Shown in pieces: positions 56,602 to 64,000 of a stretch of DNA of 64,000 bases. The position numbers were made by a program, and so were the translations under genes. The first letter of the stretch is position 1. Every line of letters begins with the position of its first letter. The DNA is from Rhizoclosmatium globosum (lineage: Eukaryota > Chytridiomycota > Chytridiomycetes > Chytridiales > Chytriomycetaceae): positions 124,001-188,000 of the forward strand of contig MCGO01000009.1 in the NCBI GenBank assembly GCA_002104985.1. The letters run 5' to 3'. The notes beneath the pieces are model-generated. The model was not told the DNA's origin and did not search any database. It was given only the letters and a program-made list of their open reading frames with translations.

Positions 56602-57777
56602 ATGAATAAAGTAAGGTTTTGTGCCGAGTTGTTCCGAACAAATCAATCAACCAAACCACAATGTTCCATTCGTTCTCGAAAATACGCCAGGGTGTACGAT
56701 CCTTCTCGACGGCAACGAAAGAGGTACCTTACTCCATACGAGATGGCCACTGACCCGCCTTTTCAGTTCATCAAAATCGTTGAGGTTGGTCCTCGCGATG
56801 GCCTTCAGAACGAAAAGACTCTTGTTCCGACTGCCACAAAGGTTGAGTTTATCAATGCCTTGTCTCAGACTGGACTTCCGGTGATTGAGGCTACATCCTT
56901 CGTGTCTCCGAAATGGGTTCGTTGAAGACCTTTGAACTCCCCAACCGCTGACACCACCAATACAGGTTCCTCAAATGGGCGATGCATCAGATGTATTCTC
57001 TCAAATTACCCGTAAACGTGGCGTCTCTTACCCTGTACTCACTCCAAACTTGAAAGGTAATTTCAACTACAATACTGGCCTTGTGTTAAATACGACGACA
57101 GGCTTTCAATCGGCTGCCGCAGTTGGAGTCCAAGAAGTGGCTGTATTCGGCGCTGCCTCCCAGTCATTTTCCAAAAAGAACATCAACGCCACAATTGAGG
57201 AATCTCTGCAGCGTTTCCAGGAAGTCATGGACGCTGCTCAGAAGCAGAATATCCGTGTTCGTGGATACGTTAGCTGTGTCCTTGGTTGTCCGTATGAAGG
57301 TCCGATTGATCCGAAGGAGGCTGCTCGCGTTGCAAACTCATGAAGGATATGGGATGTTACGAAATTTCGTTGGGTGATACCATTGGTGTGGGAACTCCTG
57401 GGTCGATGGCACGTTTGTTGATGAGGTCGAGAAAGTCATGTCTTTAGATGATGTCGCAGTTCATTGGTAAGTTTGAAAGGTTCACGTCTTCGTTCGTACT
57501 TATGGTTAAAAAAGCCACGATACTTATGGACAAGCGCTGGCGAATATGCGACTGCGGTCAACAGAGGAGTTCGCGTCGTTGATAGTGCTGTTGCAGGATT
57601 GGGAGGTTGCCCTTACGCAGACGGAGCTTCTGGAAACGTGAGCTCAGAAGATGTTGTTTATATGCTGAGGGAATGGGTTATGCCACCGGTGTTGACTTGG
57701 CCAAGCTTGTGAAAGTTGGTCACTTCATTTCAGGCGCCATGAAGCGATCAAACAACTCAAGAGTGGTAACGCAATGA
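56602..57777 (+). CDS. hydroxymethylglutaryl-CoA lyase
   Basis: Cleaves HMG-CoA to acetyl-CoA and acetoacetate (leucine breakdown, ketogenesis). Motifs: [98 protein letters not shown] and the active-site loop [14 protein letters not shown]. The basic N-terminus ([16 protein letters not shown]) looks like a mitochondrial presequence. Introns 56917-56965, 57057-57101 (45 bp, stop-free) and about 57472-57513. Single bases missing at about 57342, 57425, 57550 and 57665. It begins only 25 bp after the Sec18 stop, very tight for two eukaryotic genes on one strand. Confidence 0.92.
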
Positions 57778-57833
57778 AGAAAAGCTCGGTTTGATGGATA
57801 CCAATGCTTGCCAACTATAATGTTTATTGGAAT

Positions 57834-59584
57834 AAAATATCACAACTCATTCCATTTGACTTCCAAAATTCCCTCCACTCGTGTTCCTTTCGCCCACCCC
57901 ATCTCAATTGTCCTGCAACTCTAAACCGAGTAATCCTAAATAGCAAAATGGTTCTTTGCTACCATCTCTAGTATACTCCTGTACATTTGACTCCATTTCA
58001 GAAGGCATGCCCATGCATTGCTTCCAATTCCAAGCACATAATTCCATCACGGAAACAATGGTTCATTGAGTGACTTAATTTTCCTGCATCCTTAACAGGG
58101 CAATGATCATAAGTTCCCGACAGTCATATCTCGAATGGATCACTGTTTCGGAGACATTTTACCAAAAACCACGAGAAATTGCCCCTCAAAATGGGATAAA
58201 CCAAAATGTTAGCTTGAGGAGGGCTTTGCATTGATCCAATAACAAATACTTGGATAGATATCATCTCGCGAATTGCTTTGAGGTCTTAATTGCAGCAAGT
58301 TCTATCTTTTCGAGTATACGATCAAACTGAGAAGGATCGAGGCCGCAAGGTAGAGAATAGATCCTGAGAAATCATAATGGCCGAAGAAGGTTAAAGTGTG
58401 ACCAAACAAGTGCATTGAGTTGGATATCTTCAGGATGGAACAACAAATCCAAAGAGTAAGCTGGAAAGCTTGATTGAAGTTTACAATGTTGGTTCAGTCT
58501 AGCAATGGGGACCTGATTATTTGAGAAATATTCCAAGGTGACTAATATGATGAATTTGATCGCGATTACAAGTTCTGTATGTCGCAGAATACAGGATATG
58601 CGCTTCCATCTTTGAACATGCCCGGAATAGGTGACCAGCTTGACTTTTTTGCTCCATATTTTGAAGCCCAAATCCAGACACCGACTTATTCACCTGATTT
58701 TCATAGTAGTATTTATTAACAATAAAATATCGTACAGCGATGACATATACAACCCCAAAAATCGTCTTCGTTCTTCTTTATCGATTTCACTTAGTCCAAG
58801 ATCTGGATCAATATCAAGCTGGAGATTAATGCCATAGATACAGCCATTACGAGAAAGGAATGCCAGTTCGCTTTTTCCATCATATTTGCATAAATGTAAA
58901 TCCAAAAGTATGCATTGGCTGTGGCGATGGAAGGCGATCAGCAGCAAGGATACAGCTTTTCTGCTCTTGAAAAAGAAGTAGTGCGGATTGTCGTTCATTT
59001 GCTGTGAAGTGAATTTGGCAACTGCACAAGAACAAGCCTGATGGAAGCGTCAGTTTCGTCAAAACAAGAAACCCCACCGTATAGAAGAGGCTGCTGAAAG
59101 AACGTCAACAAAAATCGTGATGGTCTATGGTCGCTGTGCTTGCAGCCCAAGGATCGTTCATGAAGAAGTTGTACGCTCGCTGGAAATCCTCCCATGTCGG
59201 CATCAAGTCTAAATCTTCCAAAGCCCAATTTTTTCTCCATCATCGAAAATATGGTTTCAAAAGCATTTATGATTCGCGAAAGGGTTGCGGTTGATGGTTG
59301 GGGAACTTGGGTTGTGAACTGGAGTAATCTCTATGATCATACGCAACAGAGGAAACCTGATTCATGAAGCTCTTGGCAGATACTTCCGCGTTTAGTTGAG
59401 TGCGGTGATCTGCGAGCTGGAGGTCCGGTCCCTCTTCCTGATAATTATGTTTTACTGATCGAGGGTAGACGCACTTAATACCGCTAGCTTTGCATCCAGA
59501 GCATCCTTCTGGCTCTTTTGTACAGCCTTTCTTGTTGATGCGGCAAGTTTTGCAGGCAACGGCCTTGGAACGTTTTGATTTCAT
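57834..59584 (-). CDS. Zn2Cys6/MHR transcription regulator (TF2), frame-broken
   Basis: ATG 59584, then the zinc cluster CKTCRINKKGCTKEPEGCSGC...C (Cx2Cx6Cx6Cx2Cx6C) and VYPRS. Downstream blocks match the TF1/TF3 MHR region: FLLTFFQQPL, DPDLGLSEIDKEERRRF, and near the end YLGLLGLELQ...REFWKSNG, the shared C-terminal motif. The frame is interrupted repeatedly (about 59240, 59000, 58680, 58300-58000, 57920), more than in TF1 or TF3, so it may be decaying. Converges with HMG-CoA lyase, 57 bp apart. Confidence 0.6.
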
Positions 59585-59674
59585 TGACGGAAGAAAAATG
59601 AGGAAGAACACAGGTAATCAATAACTCGTGACATCAGTCGCATTATCAACGGCACATGTGTTTACTTTTATTGA

Positions 59675-61492
59675 TTAACTTATGGAATTGTTCAACTTCC
59701 AAAATTCACTCCATTTTTTTCTTTCCATCCTCCCCAATTCACTCCACCTCCAACGTCTAAACCAAGCAAGCCCATGTAGCAGTACGGTTCTGACATATCT
59801 CTGTTAATTCCTGTAGACTTAAATTGCCGTCAGAAAATACTGACTTTGCCACCACTGCTTCCAAAAGCATTGCTTCCATCACTGGAATAATAGATTCATT
59901 GGACATGCACTTTTTACCTAATTCAAGAAACTGCACTAATCCATCTACAAGTTCACCACTTGAGTCATCAACCAAACCCCATTCTTCACGAGCTCCAAAC
60001 AAAATAAACCATACAGATATAGCTCCTTCAAATAATGGATACAAAAGCTGTGTATTGACTTTGGCAACAGTCCATTGCCATGTGGGTAATCTCAGAAATA
60101 TTTGGTGAGAGAAATCATTTGACGCGCAGATTCAAGAGTTTGATAAAGAGCTAGTTTAACGGTTTCATGTTAAGGGCATCAAAACGTGACGGATCAAAAG
60201 CTGCAAGATACGCCTTTGAACGATGTAACATCATAATCACTGACAAATGATTATAATGCATCCAAAGCAAGTACATGGAGGACGGAAGACTTTGTGGTAA
60301 GAAGAAAAGTCCAGTGAAAGCATAGGTAAGCTTGCTTCAAGGACAGTCAATGCATGTGCAGGGTCAGAAGCTCCGGCGACGACAACATATCTTGAATACT
60401 ATTTGGAGCCGAAGAATGATGCCGCTTAATGGCAATAATTAAGCTGTGTACTTCGCAAAACTCTTGGTAGTAATGCATTTCCTTGAAAGCACCAGGAATA
60501 GGCCTCAGTAGTTTCATATGATCAGTTGATAATTCTTGGAGGCCCCAGCCCAAACTTCTACCAATTTCGCCTAACATTGTATTAGAAAAACTCCAATTTT
60601 GTAAAGAACATACATCGTGAGGTCATACACAGCGCCCAAAACAATCGACGTCGTTCTTCCTTCTCAGTTTCATTCAACCCAACCAACCATGGCGAATCAT
60701 CAGGGTCAATATAAAAGCGAAGATTAATTACAATATCGACAGCCATCTTGAGAAATGGTATCCCAATTTCATCCCTTCCCATTATCATGGAAAAAACATA
60801 AATCCAAAAGAAGGCATTGGCAGATGAAACAGACGGCCTATCTGCGGCTAAAAGCACAGCCTTTCTTGCACGCTTGAAAAACCAAATACCTGATTCCTCT
60901 GACATAGAGCCTGAGCAAAAAGCGGAGATAGCACAGAGAACGAGTCTTGTTTCCATTAGTCCAGGTCAAATAACCAACAATAACAACATACCGCAATGGC
61001 GGAGGCTGATGGAAAAAAGTCAGCAAAAACCCATGATGATCAAGAGAATCCGTAATTGCAGCGGCTCTTGGATTGGTGGCAAAGAAGTTTAGGGCACACT
61101 CGAAATCTTCCCAGGTTGGCATTAGATCTGGATCCTGTATTGCCAGTCATGGCAATCATCCTCCAGCATAGGAGCTTCCATGGCGGCAATGATTTGTGTG
61201 AGTGGTGTCACTGTCGAAAGAGTTGAGACTGCTGACAATGAGTCGGTTGAAGGCTCGATATTGTGATCCATTGATGTGCGAAATCACTTATGATTAAGTC
61301 GTTAGTTGCAGAGTCGGAGGTTGCCGTATGCGGGCCTATCTGGGGGCGTAGTCTGCCATTAGTTCTCTCTGGATAGACGCACGGGACACCTTTCGCTCTA
61401 CAGCCAGAGCATCCTTCTGGTTCCTTCGTACATCCCTTTTTGTGGATACGGCATTCATCGCAATTGACGGCCTTGCTCCGCCTTGTTTTCAT
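59675..61492 (-). CDS. Zn2Cys6/MHR transcription regulator (TF3)
   Basis: ATG 61492; cluster CDECRIHKKGCTKEPEGCSGC...C, nearly the same as TF2. MHR part: WEDFECALNFFATNPRAAAI, FLLTFFHQPPPLR with an intron at about 60957-60993, LVLCAISAFCSG, FFKRARKAVLLAADRPS, DDSPWLVGLNETEKEERRRL, then the shorter blocks FCEVHSLIIAIKRHHSSAPN and MYPLFEGAISVWFILFGARE. C-terminus YMGLLGLDVGGG...SEFWKLN matches TF1 and TF2. Frame changes at about 61230, 60590, 60340, 60100 and 59770, some of them introns. Tandem duplicate of TF2 on the same strand. Confidence 0.65.
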
Positions 61493-61599
61493 TGAAAGAT
61501 TTTTATTACATTGATTGGTACCTTTTATCCTGATTCATCATATTAATCAGTGAACTACCTCAAGAGACACCGAAACGTATTTTTATTGCATCATCATTC

Positions 61600-61905
61600 T
61601 TTGCTTTCCAATTGAGAGTCTGGATCAATTGCTATTTTCAAAATCGGCAGACCAAATTCTTCGTCTTAATACTCTTGCGTATACGTAATCCAGCAGAATT
61701 CTGTCCAATCTGAGACGAGAATCGCAGCCTTTCCTACTCTCTTGACAAACCAAGTATTTACGCGTCCTGATATTATACTGGAGTAATATGACGACAACAC
61801 CGTAACGAACTCAGAATATGCCTGATTCAACTTCCGCAGCGGCTCAGGCTGCGCGAAGTACGTCCAAATGAAGGCATTGATATTGATTGCAACTTTTAGT
61901 TTTTA
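61600..61905 (-). pseudogene. relic fragment of a further MHR regulator gene
   Basis: On the minus strand the stretch 61695-61885 reads INAFIWTYFAQPEPLRKL, then after a spacer YYSSIISGRVNTWFVKRVGK followed by AAILVSD. This lines up with the FLKNFF-REPAPLR...YYRRARKAVM region of TF1 and the equivalent of TF3. No zinc cluster or flanking exons are seen. It sits directly upstream of TF3, as expected for a tandem-array remnant. Confidence 0.45.
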
Positions 61906-62164
61906 ATCACATGAAGCTCCAGAGAAGAGTTCTCGAAATACGGACTACGTCTATGAAGAACGCCAGTAGGCTAATTTATTTCTCTGCATTCCGAACAGAA
62001 TTGTGACGGATATGATCCTATTAAACATTGATGATTTTGAGTGAGTGTCTCACTTCGATGATTCAAAAAGTTTCATGTCGATCCGAGTATTTTGTAAGCA
62101 CTTACATTAGCTGTCATCTGCTTGCTGGATGGATTGATTGAGCTAAGTCGATGCAATTTAACTT

Positions 62165-62653
62165 CCAATTCCATTAACCAATTAACAACCCTATATTTAC
62201 GAGGGAGTTTTCACCTGCCTTCCTGGTTGGGTGGGGAAATTGAACCCAATTAAAACCCAATGAACTTTACGTTTCTGTGTCATGGCACCAAATTTAATGC
62301 AGATTGTTGTTCTTGCTGTTTCGTAAAGCCATCGTTATCTTGGCAGACTCTCCAAATCCAATTTACAACCCCTTACATCTTCGGTCCCATCTTTTTCGCG
62401 CCACCTGAAAGATCAAAAAGGTGGGGCTAATGAAAATGTCTCCCAACTAGTCATTTCTGGCCCCCCATTCTTGGCTCGGCGAGCTCTGGAAAGCTAACTC
62501 CGTTTGGGTGGACGCTGGTAGTCCAATTTACAACCCTACTTTTTCCCATTTAAATTGCAGGGAGATATATCCAACGCCACCTGCTTTCCTTCAAATAGGT
62601 CAGGTGGGGGATCTGTCCAAAATTGTCTTCCAACCAATTAACTCCTGGCCCCA
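62165..62653. repeat. three degenerate tandem copies of the lectin-gene 5' region
   Basis: Three segments begin AATT(A/T)ACAACCC (about 62178, 62359 and 62525; spacing about 180 and 166 bp). Each continues with a CCACCT...AGGTGG-type hairpin and, in the first and third, (C)CCAATGAACTT followed by a hydrophobic-coding stretch (the first: CAGATTGTTGTTCTTGCTGT; the third is the signal peptide of the lectin gene). They look like decayed duplicates of a promoter plus 5' coding end. Confidence 0.55.
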
Positions 62654-63384
62654 ATGAACTTAAGCCTATTCAGATTCTTGTCCTCGCTGCTTTGGCTGTG
62701 CTCGTCAATGCGGTTGCCATCCACAACCTGAATCTGTCAAGGAGGTTCCAGCACAACGAGATGATGCCAGAGACAACCAAAAAGGGATTGTCATAATCAA
62801 GTCAATGGAACAACTCAACGAAGTTCTCGCTGGTCGTACATTCACTCTACCAAATGGCTTGGTAAAGTTAATGAGACGATCCACATCGAACTCAAACCAG
62901 CGGCATCGAAAAACCAAACTGGTTTGCTGAATATGGCCACAATTAATAACAATAACAACTTCGCGACTGGTCCGAGAACAGATGTTTATTTCGAGGTCAA
63001 AACTTATGGGATGGTCAATTCATGTTTGCCTCCAATGACATGGTCGGATGGGGGACAATCTTTCAAATGCAAGTAAGAAGTGACTACCTGGCCATGACGA
63101 AGATATTTTTGATGCGACAACCGCGCGCACAGCTGGAGCATTTGGACTGTGCAAAGGGATCTGGGACGTCGGATTCACATTTAAGTTACCAAAACGACGG
63201 GAATTTGTGCTATTATCACGAGAACTCTCCAAACCCTGGATGGTGTTCAAACACGTACGGCCGAGGTGACATGAATATGATGTGCATCGATGCCAATGAC
63301 GGAAGGCTGCTGATGGGATACTTGTTTGTCACACCTTTTGGATCTGGATTTCTGTCCTGGACAACCAAATGGACGAATTACTAG
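62654..63384 (+). CDS. secreted B-lectin (GNA)-like protein
   Basis: ATG 62654. Restoring one base after the Asn codon gives a classic signal peptide (LKPIQILVLAALAVLVNAVA). Then QLNEVLAGRTFTLPNGLVK, GQNLWDGQFMFASNDMVG, and a bulb-lectin type motif YQNDGNLCYYHEN (Q-x-D-x-N-x-x-x-Y) followed by WCSNTYG and CIDANDGRLLMG, which fit the W-x-S-x-T and second strand of a B-lectin unit. Frame breaks at about 62660, 62740, 62873 and 63000. Such domains bind mannose. Only one clear sugar-site motif is seen. No introns. Confidence 0.55.
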
Positions 63385-63462
63385 ATTGATGGATAAGGTT
63401 TTGGCTTCCTTTCTTCTTTCCTCCTTCTCCATCAAATAAATTTGATCATTCTATTTTCAAAA

Positions 63463-64000
63463 ATGCTCCAGTTCCTTCGCGGCAAAGAGCAAGTCGGTGG
63501 CGGGTCACCATTCCTCCGAAGGTAGGAAGCACGGACTGGATGGCAGGCAGCAACGAGCGATACTACGGGCTAGAGAATGTGAGGCTGTTCTATGGACTAA
63601 CAACGAACCATTTATCGTGTGTCGTACTAGTTTGGCAACACGTGCTACTGCAACTCGGTGCTCCAGGCGCTCTACTTCTGCAAACCATTTCGGTCGTGTG
63701 TCCTCGGCTATTCGTACCCGGTTTCGTCCGCCGCCCTCGCCGCCTCGGATGCCGCGACTGGTCTTCCGCCGCTGTCACTTCCGCTTCAAACTCCGATTCA
63801 AACTCCGATTCAAAGTTCAAGTTCAACTTCGTCCGCCGCGCTTCCCTTTGGCCTTCTGCTCGACTCGCTTGCCCAGGAGAAGTCCGACGAGACGCTGCTG
63901 ACCACGCTCAGGGACTTGTTCGCTGCGATTGCATCCGCAAAGAAGAAGTCTGGTGTCGTGAAGCCGGTCAACTTTGTGTCGCGTCTCAAGAAGGAGAATG
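63463..64000 (+). CDS. USP12/46-type ubiquitin-specific protease (5' part)
   Basis: Runs off the right edge. ATG 63463; after one lost base at about 63512 the reading gives WMAGSNERYYGLEN, then an intron (about 63580-63631, GTGAGG...CTAG), then FGNTCYCNSVLQALYFCKPF with the catalytic Cys in the N-T-C-Y-C-N-S box. An inserted Ser/Ala/Pro-rich loop follows, then DETLLTTLRDLFAAIASAKK and VNFVSRLKKEN. This is the USP12/USP46 (fungal creB/Ubp9) subfamily, which works with WD-repeat cofactors and in filamentous fungi is linked to carbon catabolite repression. Confidence 0.88.

Noticed and set aside
57057..57101. 15-residue insertion in HMG-CoA lyase
   Set aside because: A 45-bp stop-free intron; the spliced form gives the family sequence L-K-G-F-Q-S-A.
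1..64000. Transposons, CRISPR arrays or viral integrations
   Set aside because: No transposase, reverse transcriptase, capsid-type gene, terminal repeats or spaced direct repeats were found by eye.

Overview
This window looks like nuclear DNA of an early-diverging, probably chytrid-type, fungus. The evidence is fungal gene content (Ecl1-like zinc proteins, Zn2Cys6/MHR regulators, Efr3, Ccr4, Sec18, a Gma12/Mnn10-type glycosyltransferase, sterol acyltransferase) beside genes common in zoosporic fungi but missing from yeasts (STK32/YANK kinases, UBE3D, a periplasmic-binding-protein/multi-TM receptor). Introns are mostly 42-65 bp with GT..AG ends. No prokaryotic operon, CRISPR array or intact transposon was seen. 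The lineage call is an inference from gene content.

Layout. 1-2.9 kb (-): partial binding-protein/membrane receptor. 3.1-3.6 kb (+): small mitochondrial-type membrane protein. 3.8-9.3 kb (+): three tandem STK32-like kinases, the middle one frame-broken. 9.3-11.5 kb (-): low-complexity protein and a NIPA Mg2+ transporter. 11.7-15.6 kb (+): Golgi-type glycosyltransferase and a UBE3D-like E3. 15.6-17.4 kb: gene-poor, with tRNA-Glu and an odd inverted tRNA chimera. 17.5-20.8 kb (+): Zn2Cys6 regulator and purine nucleoside phosphorylase. 20.9-25.7 kb (-): SAM-domain membrane protein, sterol O-acyltransferase, unknown coiled-coil protein. 26.1-27 kb (+): CIA2/MIP18. 27.5-35.3 kb: two paralogous chytrid-type membrane proteins (one intact, one decayed) flanking an F-box/plant-type-LRR protein and a ClC protein with altered filter motifs. 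35.6-37.4 kb (-): fumarase.

37.8-43.9 kb (-) is the most striking region: a tandem array of six small Ecl1-like cysteine proteins. Every copy is built the same way, with a 14-20 nt first exon ending in Asn-Trp, a splice inside the Trp codon, then C-x-C-G...Y-C-S-x2-C, a Ser/Pro-rich middle, and in most copies a Y/H-x-x-L-x-F-basic tail. Two intergenic spacers carry an exact ATGACGTAA (bZIP/Atf-type) site and others carry perfect palindromes.

44-64 kb: an F-box protein, an unknown (perhaps Exo70-like) protein, Efr3, Ccr4 with a long minisatellite-bearing intron, Sec18/NSF, HMG-CoA lyase, two more Zn2Cys6 regulators plus a relic of a further one, a secreted B-lectin-like protein behind degenerate repeats of its own 5' region, and the start of a USP12/46-type deubiquitinase.

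Many otherwise convincing genes, housekeeping ones included, are interrupted by single missing bases, often at short homopolymers. Wherever I could compare with family consensus the defect is a deletion, so I treat most as probable sequence error rather than gene death. Boundaries at such breaks are approximate. Genes with several breaks are given as one span.
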